Under the pieces are notes generated by a model. The model did no database searches. It worked only from the letters and a program-made list of their open reading frames with translations, and was not told the origin of the DNA. Shown here piece by piece: positions 1 to 6,962 of a stretch of 34,103 bases of DNA. Within the stretch, counting starts at the first letter, position 1, and each line of letters begins with the position of its first letter. The stretch lies in contig JAGWBD010000016.1 in assembly GCA_021296065.1 (NCBI GenBank), forward strand, positions 1 through 34,103, written 5' to 3'. A program made the position numbers and the translations under genes. Source of the DNA: Anaerolineae bacterium (GTDB lineage: Bacteria > Chloroflexota > Anaerolineae > Aggregatilineales > Phototrophicaceae).

Positions 1-241
1 CTTCACGATGGAGCCGACGCTTTACGTCGACGTGACGGCGCAGTGGGAGCGCAAGTGCAAGGCGCTGCTGTGCCACAAGTCGCAGGTGGGCGAGGACGTG
101 GTGGGTTTCATCGAGGGCTTCAGCAACGAGATGGGCAAGAAGATCGGCGTCGAGCACGGCGAGGCGTTCAGGGTGGTCACGCTGGGTCGGCGGAGAAGGG
201 AGAAGGAGGAGTCTGAGGGCGAGTCGGAGGTGGAAGGCTAA
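1..241 (+). CDS. PIG-L family deacetylase, C-terminal fragment (5' end outside window)
   Basis: The open frame enters from the left edge (first full codon at base 2) and stops with TAA at 239-241. About 79 residues are visible. The stretch YVDVTAQWERKCKALLCHKS matches the C-terminal signature of the PIG-L/LmbE zinc-dependent N-acetylglucosamine deacetylase family, in which a [YF]VDIT..WERK..AL.CHKSQ segment precedes the last helix. The catalytic zinc motifs (PHPDD-like and HxxH) would lie upstream and cannot be seen, so activity cannot be judged. The Met at base 8 is almost certainly internal, because the family signature already starts next to it. The extreme C-terminus is a charged Arg/Glu-rich tail. 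The gene is convergent with the pentapeptide gene and overlaps its stop by 4 bases. Confidence 0.7.
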   Translation, partial: FTMEPTLYVDVTAQWERKCKALLCHKSQVGEDVVGFIEGFSNEMGKKIGVEHGEAFRVVTLGRRRREKEESEGESEVEG

Positions 242-1113
242 GTCTCTTTTTCCTTGCCAATCAGGTCCCACGGCGAGCGATTCTTGTCAAAGTCCGGGTA
301 GGCCGGACTGTTAGGGTCATTGGATCGCCAATAGTCAGGGTGATCAGGATATACAAAACGACCCAAATCAGCATTAGGGGGCGCATTAGTTCCATCTGGC
401 AATACGATGTCCCCGGGTGATCGTGAAAGAGATGATGCAGGTTTTCTTTCTTCCGAAAATTCCGGTTGCGGAAACCTGAATGCATTTCTGACTTTCGCAA
501 GTTTCAGATTTGCGCCAGTCCAATCTGTGCCAAACAGTTCTGCGTTGGACAAATTTGCGTTCCCCAAATCCGCGTTGACCAGGCTTGCCATTCCGAGACT
601 GGCATTTTCCAATTTGGCAAATCTAAAGTTTGCGTTTTGCAAATTTGCATGAATCAAAAAAGCATCGCTCAGGTCTGCGTTACAAAGTCCTACGCCTTTC
701 ATGTTGGCACCTGACAAATCCACCTTTACGGGCTTTGTAGACCACAAGTTCTCCCCTTCCAGGATGCTGTCTTCATCAAATATCAGGCCGCGGTCACGCA
801 ATTCGTGAAATGCATATCTGGCTATTTCTGGTTCGGGACTCCGGGCTTCTCGTAACAAGCGGTCTTTAGGTTCCTGCTTGCGTCGTCTTTCCTCGCGTTG
901 TCGATTGAGATAATCAATGATGAAGACTGTGACAAAGATGCCGAGAAGTTCTGCAAACAGATTGCTGCCATAGCCAGAGTCACCAGAGAACAGGCGACTT
1001 CCGAGCCAGACGCCAAACAAGGTCAGCAGCACTCCTCCCAGAATGTGATAGGAGGACGCGGACTCAATCTGTATTTTGCGAATCTCGTCCCAGCGGCTGT
1101 TCTTCTCGCTCAT
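238..1113 (-). CDS. Membrane-anchored pentapeptide-repeat protein
   Basis: 291 residues. Two hydrophobic helices lie near the N-terminus (about 23-39 and 51-69), followed by a basic LNRQREERRRK stretch typical of the cytoplasmic side after a membrane segment. Residues about 131-212 form a run of pentapeptide repeats of the A(D/N)LxN type (for example ADLSD, ANLQN, ADLGN, ANLSN), which fold as a right-handed quadrilateral beta-helix. The C-terminal ~80 residues are Pro/Asp-rich without a recognised domain. Start ATG at 1111-1113 has a GGGAG ribosome site 7 nt upstream. The coding region is visibly richer in A+T than neighbouring genes, which suggests recent acquisition. Such proteins have been linked to scaffolding or to protection from gyrase poisons in other systems; no specific function can be assigned here. 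Confidence 0.85.
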   Translation of the reverse strand: MSEKNSRWDEIRKIQIESASSYHILGGVLLTLFGVWLGSRLFSGDSGYGSNLFAELLGIFVTVFIIDYLNRQREERRRKQEPKDRLLREARSPEPEIARYAFHELRDRGLIFDEDSILEGENLWSTKPVKVDLSGANMKGVGLCNADLSDAFLIHANLQNANFRFAKLENASLGMASLVNADLGNANLSNAELFGTDWTGANLKLAKVRNAFRFPQPEFSEERKPASSLSRSPGDIVLPDGTNAPPNADLGRFVYPDHPDYWRSNDPNSPAYPDFDKNRSPWDLIGKEKET

Positions 1114-1181
1114 AGGCTTCTCCCGCCAACCCTGACGAATCGTATCACAGGACAGGGCCTGCCCCGCGGCGAAAGGGGCGC

Positions 1182-1187
1182 ATTATA
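1182..1187 (-). promoter_or_regulatory. -10-like box upstream of the pentapeptide gene, inside a near-palindrome
   Basis: Reading on the minus strand this is a perfect TATAAT, 69 nt upstream of the ATG at 1113. It lies in the centre of an inverted repeat with 9-bp arms GGGGCGCAT (1175-1183) and ATGCGCCCC (1187-1195). No good -35 box is found at 16-18 nt; the nearest TTG-containing hexamer on this strand (1209-1214) is 21 nt away. The call therefore rests on the -10 match and the location only. Confidence 0.35.
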
Positions 1188-1304
1188 TGCGCCCCCTACC
1201 AACGCGAATCACAACTCCGCCTCTCAATCCCGACAAATCCTGTCACAGCATGCCACCCTGTCCCGCGGGGCAGGTTAGCCCTTAAAGCGGGACACAGGGG
1301 CGCA

Positions 1305-1310
1305 TATAAT
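1305..1310 (+). promoter_or_regulatory. -10-like box upstream of lpd, in a second copy of the palindromic block
   Basis: A perfect TATAAT lies 35 nt before the lpd start. It is embedded in GGGGCGCATATAATGCGGCC (from 1297), which is nearly the reverse complement of the block at 1175-1195. The -35 region at the expected distance (1281-1287, CTTAAAG) is weak. Together with the minus-strand box at 1182-1187 this forms a divergent pair of promoters built on the same palindromic module. Confidence 0.4.
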
Positions 1311-1345
1311 GCGGCCCGACGCAGACAAGCAGCGGAGGGACGCGC

Positions 1346-2743
1346 ATGGCGCAGGAATTCGATGTCGTGGTGATCGGAGCCGGGCCGGGCGGCTACCCGG
1401 CGGCCATCCGCGCCAGCCAGCTGGGCCTCAAGACCGCCATCGTCGAGAAGCGCTACTGGGGCGGGGTCTGCCTGAACGTCGGCTGCATCCCCTCCAAGGC
1501 CCTGCTCTACAACGCCGAACTGGCGCACATCATCACGAAGCGCGCGCGCAATTTCGGCATCCAGGGCCAGCCGACCATGGATTACTCTGTGGCCCACAAG
1601 CGCAGCCGCCAGGTCGCCAACCGCCTGGTCAAGGGCGTGCAGTTCCTGATGCGCAAGAACAAAATCGAGCGTTTCGACGGCTGGGCCAGCTTCAGCGACG
1701 CCCACAGCCTGGAGGTCGCGCTGGACGACGGCGAAACGGAGACGCTGAACTTCAAACACGCGGTCATCGCGACCGGCGCCACGACGCGCTTGCTGCCCGG
1801 CACTGCAGTCGGCGAGCGGGTGGTCACCTACGAAGAGCAGATCATGAGCGCCGACTTGCCGGCCAGCATCATCATCGTCGGCGCGGGCGCCATCGGCGTG
1901 GAATTCGCCTACGTGCTGCACAACTACGGCGTTCAGGTCACGCTGGTGGAAAACATGGAGCGCATCGTGCCGCTGGAGGACGAGGAGATCTCCGCCGAGC
2001 TGCACAAGCAGTTCGAGCGCGACGGGATTGACATTCTGGTCGGCGCGCGCGTGGAGGCCATCGAAGAAGACGCGCAGGAAGCCCGGGTCACCCTGACGGA
2101 CGCCGCGGGCGAGCAGCAGGTGCTGACGGCCGACAAGGTGTTGCAGGCCATCGGCTTCGCGCCGCGAGTCGAGGGCTACGGTCTGGAGAACACCGGCGTG
2201 GCGCTGACGGAGGCGGGCGCGATCGAGGTCAACGGGCGCATGCAGACCAACGTGCCGCATATTTACGCGGTGGGCGACGTGACCATGAAGAAAGCGCTGG
2301 CGCACGTGGCCGAGAGCATGGGCATCATCGCCGCCGAGAACATCGCGGGCGCCGAAACGGTCACGCTGGACTACCGCTTCATGCCCTCGGCGACCTACTG
2401 CCAGCCGCAAATCGCCAGCTTCGGTTTCACGGCGGTGCAGGCGCGCGAGGCCGGCCATGAGGTCAACGTGGCGAAGTTCCCCTGGCAGGCCAACGGCAAG
2501 GCGTTGGGCATGGGCGAATCCGACGGCTTCGTCAAGCTGGTCAGCGACAAACGTTACGGGGAGATTCTCGGCGCGCATTTGATCGGCCACGGCGTGACCG
2601 AGTTGCTGCCCGAGTTGACGCTGGCGCAGGCGGCGGAACTGACGCCCAACGAGATCGCGCGCAACGTACACGCGCATCCGACGCTCAGTGAGGCGTTGAA
2701 GGAAGCCGCCCACGGCCTCGAAGGGCAGATGATCAACCTGTAG
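1346..2743 (+). CDS. lpd: Dihydrolipoyl dehydrogenase (E3)
   Basis: 465 residues, the normal length for the FAD/NAD-dependent E3 subunit that reoxidises lipoamide in the pyruvate, 2-oxoglutarate or branched-chain dehydrogenase complexes or the glycine cleavage system. Visible signatures are the N-terminal FAD-binding [10 protein letters not shown] (11-20), the redox disulfide in [13 protein letters not shown] (Cys42 and Cys47), the second Rossmann motif GAGAIGVEF, the FAD-contacting VGDVT segment, and the C-terminal His-Pro...Glu dyad HAHPTLSE (His444, Glu449). The ATG is preceded by GGAGGG at a suitable distance. No E1/E2 genes are adjacent, so the partner complex cannot be named. Confidence 0.95.
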   Translation: MAQEFDVVVIGAGPGGYPAAIRASQLGLKTAIVEKRYWGGVCLNVGCIPSKALLYNAELAHIITKRARNFGIQGQPTMDYSVAHKRSRQVANRLVKGVQFLMRKNKIERFDGWASFSDAHSLEVALDDGETETLNFKHAVIATGATTRLLPGTAVGERVVTYEEQIMSADLPASIIIVGAGAIGVEFAYVLHNYGVQVTLVENMERIVPLEDEEISAELHKQFERDGIDILVGARVEAIEEDAQEARVTLTDAAGEQQVLTADKVLQAIGFAPRVEGYGLENTGVALTEAGAIEVNGRMQTNVPHIYAVGDVTMKKALAHVAESMGIIAAENIAGAETVTLDYRFMPSATYCQPQIASFGFTAVQAREAGHEVNVAKFPWQANGKALGMGESDGFVKLVSDKRYGEILGAHLIGHGVTELLPELTLAQAAELTPNEIARNVHAHPTLSEALKEAAHGLEGQMINL

Positions 2744-2869
2744 GGATTTCCGATCAGGGCGCCCTCACCCCCCGGCCCCCTCTACCTCAGGGAGAGGGGG
2801 AGAAAGAAGTGCAGTCAATTCATTTGAAGCAAGGTCAGTCAGACAGCCGTAAGGACAGATGATCAACCT
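2721..2869. repeat. 19-bp direct repeat bracketing a ~110-bp insert at the lpd 3' end
   Basis: AAGGGCAGATGATCAACCT (2721-2739, the last codons of lpd) recurs as AAGGACAGATGATCAACCT (2851-2869) with one mismatch, exactly 130 bp downstream. Between the copies lies a segment with an inverted repeat, CCCCCTCT (2776-2783) and AGAGGGGG (2793-2800), in a context starting CCCTCACCCCCC. Such CCCTCACCCC..GGGAGAGGGG palindromes resemble dispersed extragenic repeats. The arrangement could be a small repeat element with a target duplication, or a local tandem duplication. Confidence 0.6.
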
Positions 2870-2893
2870 CCAGGCAACAGCCACTGAAAACAC

Positions 2894-2934
2894 AACAGAC
2901 CCTGCCGAGCCGTCTGTGGCTGGCAGGGTCTGTT
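2894..2934 (-). terminator. Hairpin terminator for infC-rpmI-rplT (possibly bidirectional)
   Basis: Perfect 13-bp inverted repeat: AACAGACCCTGCC (2894-2906) pairs with GGCAGGGTCTGTT (2922-2934), and the loop contains a further AGCC/GGCT pairing. On the minus strand it begins 22 nt after the rplT stop and is followed by GTGTTTTCAG, a short U-rich tail. On the plus strand it lies 150 nt after lpd and is followed by only a few T, so it may serve both convergent operons. Confidence 0.7.
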
Positions 2935-2955
2935 TGCGTCCGCTGCGCCGGTCAA

Positions 2956-3309
2956 CTACTGATTCATTGAACTGATGACGGCGATCTTACGGAAGGTGTC
3001 GGGGTCGCGCACGGCGATGTCGGAGAGCATCTTGCGGTCGATCTCGACGCCGGCCTGCTTCAGGCCGTAGATGAAACGGCTGTATTTCAGGCCGTTCTCG
3101 CGAGCGGCGGCGTTGATGCGCGTGATCCACAGGCGGCGCATGTCGCGCTTGCGGGTGCGACGGTCGCGATAGGCGTACCACAGGCTCTTGAGCATAGCCT
3201 CGTTGGAACGCTTGAACAGTCTGCCGCGCGTCCCCCACTGGCCCTTCATCATTTTGACGATCTTTTTGTGGCGGCGCCGGCGGACCGGACCGGTTCTGGT
3301 TCTGGGCAC
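2956..3309 (-). CDS. rplT: 50S ribosomal protein L20
   Basis: 117 residues, the expected length. The N-terminus has the basic rRNA-binding extension ([10 protein letters not shown]) and the conserved continuation [16 protein letters not shown]. The C-terminal half contains the conserved [20 protein letters not shown] and [18 protein letters not shown] segments. L20 is an early 23S rRNA-binding assembly protein and in several bacteria represses its own operon. The start codon is GTG (3307-3309), with GGAG 8 nt upstream. It lies 68 nt downstream of rpmI, the standard infC-rpmI-rplT order. Confidence 0.97.
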   Translation of the reverse strand: MPRTRTGPVRRRRHKKIVKMMKGQWGTRGRLFKRSNEAMLKSLWYAYRDRRTRKRDMRRLWITRINAAARENGLKYSRFIYGLKQAGVEIDRKMLSDIAVRDPDTFRKIAVISSMNQ

Positions 3310-3377
3310 TTCGATTCTCCTGGCGTGGCAACCCGGACTTCAGGGTCCGGGTATCAAAATACGGTCTGGCCGCCGCT

Positions 3378-3626
3378 TCAGGCGGGCGGGTTGGCGCGGT
3401 AACGGGCCATGTAGGGCGCCATGGTCTTGATACGGCGCACGTCGGCCTTGCTGACGGGCTGCATACGGTCCAGCTGGCGCTTGGTGCGGCTCGACTTGCG
3501 GCGGCGCAGGTGGCTTTTGCCGCCCTTGGTGCGCATCACCTTGCCGCTGCCGGTGACCTTGAAGCGCTTGGCCGTGGACTTGTGGGTCTTGAGCTTGTAC
3601 TTGCGGGTTTTTTTCTTCTTCGCCAT
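3378..3626 (-). CDS. rpmI: 50S ribosomal protein L35 (with C-terminal extension)
   Basis: 82 residues from ATG at 3624-3626, preceded by AAGG 5 nt upstream. The N-terminal KKKKTRKYKLKTHKSTAKRF and the following GKVMR...KSHLRRRKSSRTKRQL are characteristic of L35. The usual protein is about 64-66 residues; here there is an additional tail of roughly 15 residues after the RRIKTM segment. The start was placed at MAKKKK because the upstream in-frame extension is not L35-like and lies in infC. It is 13 nt downstream of the infC stop. Confidence 0.95.
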   Translation of the reverse strand: MAKKKKTRKYKLKTHKSTAKRFKVTGSGKVMRTKGGKSHLRRRKSSRTKRQLDRMQPVSKADVRRIKTMAPYMARYRANPPA

Positions 3627-3639
3627 GTCTGCCTTGTCG

Positions 3640-4167
3640 TTATCTGCCGGACTTGTCGGCGATGGGGGCCAGCACCATGAGCATGTTGTTGCCTTCCATA
3701 CCCGGGTGCAGTTCCACCACAGCCACATCCTGCAACTCTTCCGCGATGCCCCTGAGGCGATTGCGCGCGATTTCCGGATACTCCCGTTCGCGCCCGCGGA
3801 ATTTCACGCGCACCTTGACCTTCATGCCTTTCTCGATCCAGCGACGCGCATCGCGAACCTTGAAGCCGAGGTGGTGCATGTCGGTCTTGGGTCGCAGCTG
3901 GATCTCCTTGACCTCGACCGTCTTGTGCTGCTTGCGGGCCCGACGATCGCGGCGCTGCCGCTCGTACTGAAACTTTCCAAAGTCCATCATGCGACAGACG
4001 GGCGGGCGGGCGGCGGGCGAGACTTCGACAAGGTCCACGCCGCGCTCCTCGGCCAAGCCCAGCGCCGTGCTGGTAGGCATGACGCCCAGATTTTCGTTCG
4101 TATCTGAAATGACACGAACCTCACGGGCGCGAATGTCGCGATAGGTGCGCAGTTCGGCTGTGGCTAT
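3640..4167 (-). CDS. infC: Translation initiation factor IF-3, apparent non-canonical start
   Basis: The N-domain (LGLAEERGVDLVEVSP), the linker (FGKFQYERQRRDRRARKQ) and the C-domain (VKEIQLRPKTDMHHLGFK, EGNNMLMVLAP) are all clear. The first ATG (4080) would give 146 residues and delete the conserved DIRAREVRVISDTNENLG segment, which is encoded in frame just upstream. Between the in-frame stop at about 4225-4227 and that ATG there is no ATG, GTG or TTG in frame. AUA at 4165-4167 is preceded by GAGAGG at 8 nt spacing, and AUU at 4174-4176 lies nearer the same site. The AUA start gives 175 residues, a normal IF-3 length. E. coli infC also uses a rare AUU start that IF-3 discriminates against, giving autoregulation; the same logic is inferred here. 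Confidence 0.9.
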   Translation of the reverse strand: MATAELRTYRDIRAREVRVISDTNENLGVMPTSTALGLAEERGVDLVEVSPAARPPVCRMMDFGKFQYERQRRDRRARKQHKTVEVKEIQLRPKTDMHHLGFKVRDARRWIEKGMKVKVRVKFRGREREYPEIARNRLRGIAEELQDVAVVELHPGMEGNNMLMVLAPIADKSGR

Positions 4168-4196
4168 ATCACCAATTCCTCTCGTTGCCGACGACG

Positions 4197-4214
4197 CTTC
4201 CTGCCTGCAGGAAG
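4197..4214 (-). promoter_or_regulatory. Hairpin in the infC leader
   Basis: CTTCCTGC (4197-4204) and GCAGGAAG (4207-4214) are exact complements. They can form a compact stem in the 5' leader, just downstream of the predicted transcription start and upstream of the GAGAGG ribosome site. A regulatory role in infC translation is possible but not shown. Confidence 0.35.
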
Positions 4215-4242
4215 ACCGGGCTGTTCATCAGCCAGGCGCGGC

Positions 4243-4271
4243 AGTATACAACGCCTGCCCCGGACGCGCAA
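4243..4271 (-). promoter_or_regulatory. Sigma70-type promoter for infC-rpmI-rplT
   Basis: On the minus strand TTGCGC (4266-4271) is followed after exactly 17 nt by TATACT (4243-4248), a 5/6 match to the -10 consensus. Predicted transcription starts near 4236, giving a leader of about 70 nt before the presumed infC start. The promoter sits just downstream of the rhamnosidase stop (4286), so the ribosomal operon can be transcribed independently of the upstream sugar operon. Confidence 0.6.
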
Positions 4272-4285
4272 GTTACAGAAGCCCC

Positions 4286-6961
4286 TCAAATCAGGCTGCA
4301 ACGCCAGTTGTGAATGCCGGAGCCAACGGAGAAGGGTTCGGAACCATCCGGCAGATGGACATCGGCGGTGGTATTGGGCGGGATGCGCGCTTCCAGCCGA
4401 AACGCATCGCCCTCGATTTGCCAGGATGAAGCGACCTCGCCGTAGAGAGTCTGGATGGAGCCCCTGGCCCAGGTCAGGCCGCCGCCCGGCGTCGGCTGAA
4501 GCCGAATGCGGCGATAGCCGGGCGCGGCGATCTCGATGCCGGCCACGCGGCGGTAGAAAAACTCAACGACCACGCCCTTGGAATAGTGATTGTGGGAGCC
4601 AAAGCCGGAACCATCCTCGCGCACGGCATCCCAGGTCTCCCAGATCGTGGTCGCGCCCTTGTTGATGGCGTAGAGCCAGGAGGGATTGCTCTCCTGCAGC
4701 AGCAACTGCCAGACCAGGTCGGCATGGCCTTCCGCGGCCAGCACTTCACAGAGCATGCCGGTGGACAGGAATCCCGTGCCGACATGGTAGTCGTCTTCGC
4801 GCAGCTTGCGCAACAGATGCTGCAATATGTCTGGCCGCCGGTCCGCGGGAACGAGATCGAAAGCCAGAGCGCGCACGTAGGATGCCTGTGTGTCCGGTTT
4901 GAGCGATCCATCGGCGGCGATGAATTCTTCCGCCCAGGCCTTGCCGATGGCCGCTGCCTCTTCGCGGAACTCGCGCGCTTCGTCGCTGCGTCCCAGGACT
5001 TCCGCCGTCTCCGCCATGAGATCGGCGCAGTGCTTGTGATAGGCGGAGGCAACGTAGGGCGCGGAAAACACCAGGCGATTGATGAGGCCGAAGAATATCC
5101 AGGGGAAAGAGTCTCCGGGCTCCAGCCACTCCCCCCAGTGATAGCCGCGGTCCTGCAGCACTTTCAGCCGCCGCCGCCGACGGGCGGAAAGCAGGCTGCG
5201 GGGAGCCAGGCGCCGCAGCCAGTGCGTCTTGCGGGCGCGGCGGCGCATGAAGTCATACCAGGCCCGCATGCTGTCGTATTGCTGCCGCAGCAGGTCATCA
5301 TCGCCGAAACACTGATGGAGCGCCCAGGGGACCATGATGGCGGCGTCGGCCCAGCCGGCGGAACCTTCGGTCGCGGTGACCAGGAAGTTGCCCTTGCCAT
5401 CGTGGTAGGGGTTGGGGACGAGATTGGGCACGATGCCGTCCGCTTTTTGCTCGGCAGAGAGGTCCCGCAGCCAGCGACTGAAGAATCCGGCGCATTGCAT
5501 CAGGGTGGCGCCGGCGCGCGCGAAGACCTGGGCGTCCCCGGTCCAGCCGGCGCGTTCACGCGTGGGGCAATCGGTCGGAATATCCATGAAGTTGCCCTTC
5601 ATGCTCCACAGGACGTTGCTGTGCAACTGGTTCAGGGCAGGGATCGAGCAGGCAAAGTGGCCCGTGGTGGGCATGTCGGAGTAGATAGCGACCGCCTCGA
5701 AGTCCTCCGGCCGTGGATCGCCTGGCCAGCCTTCAAGGCGCACGAAGCGAAAGCCCTGGCTGGTGAAGCGCGGGGCGTAGACCTCTTCTCCATTGCCGCT
5801 CAAGGTGTAGTGCACTTCCTGCAGCAGCCTTTCCATGTTGAGAAAGGTTTGGGCGGGCTCAACGTCGCCTGATTTGCCAGGCGCTTCGACGAGGGTCAGT
5901 TTGACCTGCGTACCGGCTGGCCCGCGCACGCGAAACTGCACGTGGCCGCCGATGTTTTGTCCGAAGTCGAGGATGGTCTGCCCGCCGGGGGACATCGAAA
6001 TCCGGGGCGAGAAACGCTCCATGCGACGCACGGGCGGCGATGACGAGGCCACAAGCAGATCTTGCGCGTGTTCCATCACTTGTGCCGGCCGCCAACCGTC
6101 GGCGTCGAAACCTGGCTCGCTCCAGCCGGGCAATTCCCTGCGGGCGTCGTAGACTTCCCCGTCCTTCCAGTCGGATTTGCGGATGGGGCCCTCGCTGGTG
6201 GCCCGCCACCTGTCATCGCTGGTCACGACTGTCCTGCGGCCGTCGACGAGCGTAATCTCCAGTTGCAGGAGCAGCGCAAGGCGCTCGCCATAGCTGTTGC
6301 GTTTGGAGTCCAGGCTGAGCTTGCCGCGCCACCAGCCGTCACCGAGGATGGCGCCCAGGGCGTTTTCACCGGGTCGCAGCAGGTCGGTCACGTCGTAGGT
6401 CTGGTACTCCAGACGACTGTGGTAGGCGCTCCAGCCGGGCGTCATCCAGCGGTCGCCGCCACGGCGGCCGTTCAGCCAGAGTTCGTAGAGGCCATGCGCC
6501 GTGGCGTACAGGCGGGCGCTGCGCACAGGGGCGTCCAGGTTGAAATCGCGACGCAGGAAGGGCGCCGGCTTGAAGGCCTTCGGGTCAATCTCACCTTCGG
6601 GATCGATCCAGGCGGCCTGCCAGTCGTCCCCTTGCAGCAGGCCCGTTTCCCAACTGGCGGCCCGGCTCCAGGCCGACAGACTGGCGCTGCCCGTCCATAC
6701 GCGAACGCGCCAGTGGCAGCGCTGGCGAGAGCGCAGGGGTGGCCCTGAGTAAGGCACGTGGGTGGACTGGTCTGAACGGACCTTGCCGGAATCCCAGAGC
6801 AGTTTGCCCTTCTCGTGTACCTGAATCTGCCATGCGCCCTGCAACGTGTCCGGTCGCCGTGTCTCCAGTTGCCAACTCAGGCGCGGGCGGCGGGCATCGA
6901 TTCCGAGGGGGTTGTGCTGGTACTCACACAGGAGATTTGCGACGGAAACGTCCCTGGCCAT
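4286..6961 (-). CDS. Alpha-L-rhamnosidase, GH78
   Basis: 891 residues, the usual GH78 length. It hydrolyses terminal alpha-L-rhamnose from glycosides or polysaccharides. Order of domains: N-terminal beta-sandwich (about 1-110, starting VANLLCEYQHNPLGID), a carbohydrate-binding-like domain with HGLYELWLNG (156-165), a second beta domain, then the (alpha/alpha)6 barrel with the family hallmark DIPTDCPTRERAGWTGDAQ (460-478) carrying the acidic catalytic residues. The second acidic motif is IWETWD (Glu775), followed by SHNHYSKG, and a C-terminal beta domain ends the protein. No signal peptide is seen, so it is probably cytoplasmic. An Arg-rich insertion (about 573-600, including RRRARK and ARRRRR) is unusual. 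The start lies 1 nt after the stop of the upstream glycosyltransferase gene, with AGGA 8 nt before it, so translational coupling is likely. Confidence 0.92.
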   Translation of the reverse strand: MARDVSVANLLCEYQHNPLGIDARRPRLSWQLETRRPDTLQGAWQIQVHEKGKLLWDSGKVRSDQSTHVPYSGPPLRSRQRCHWRVRVWTGSASLSAWSRAASWETGLLQGDDWQAAWIDPEGEIDPKAFKPAPFLRRDFNLDAPVRSARLYATAHGLYELWLNGRRGGDRWMTPGWSAYHSRLEYQTYDVTDLLRPGENALGAILGDGWWRGKLSLDSKRNSYGERLALLLQLEITLVDGRRTVVTSDDRWRATSEGPIRKSDWKDGEVYDARRELPGWSEPGFDADGWRPAQVMEHAQDLLVASSSPPVRRMERFSPRISMSPGGQTILDFGQNIGGHVQFRVRGPAGTQVKLTLVEAPGKSGDVEPAQTFLNMERLLQEVHYTLSGNGEEVYAPRFTSQGFRFVRLEGWPGDPRPEDFEAVAIYSDMPTTGHFACSIPALNQLHSNVLWSMKGNFMDIPTDCPTRERAGWTGDAQVFARAGATLMQCAGFFSRWLRDLSAEQKADGIVPNLVPNPYHDGKGNFLVTATEGSAGWADAAIMVPWALHQCFGDDDLLRQQYDSMRAWYDFMRRRARKTHWLRRLAPRSLLSARRRRRLKVLQDRGYHWGEWLEPGDSFPWIFFGLINRLVFSAPYVASAYHKHCADLMAETAEVLGRSDEAREFREEAAAIGKAWAEEFIAADGSLKPDTQASYVRALAFDLVPADRRPDILQHLLRKLREDDYHVGTGFLSTGMLCEVLAAEGHADLVWQLLLQESNPSWLYAINKGATTIWETWDAVREDGSGFGSHNHYSKGVVVEFFYRRVAGIEIAAPGYRRIRLQPTPGGGLTWARGSIQTLYGEVASSWQIEGDAFRLEARIPPNTTADVHLPDGSEPFSVGSGIHNWRCSLI

Positions 6962-6962
6962 T

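Noticed and set aside
1196-2713. Long reading frame on the minus strand opposite lpd (about 505 codons)
   Set aside because: Entirely antisense to a clear lpd gene. The composition is Arg/His/Gln/Ala-rich as expected from complementing GC-rich codons, and no motif is visible.
3378-3728. Longer form of L35 starting at 3728
   Set aside because: The extra N-terminus lies inside infC, is Trp/Cys-rich and unlike L35; ATG at 3626 has a ribosome site.
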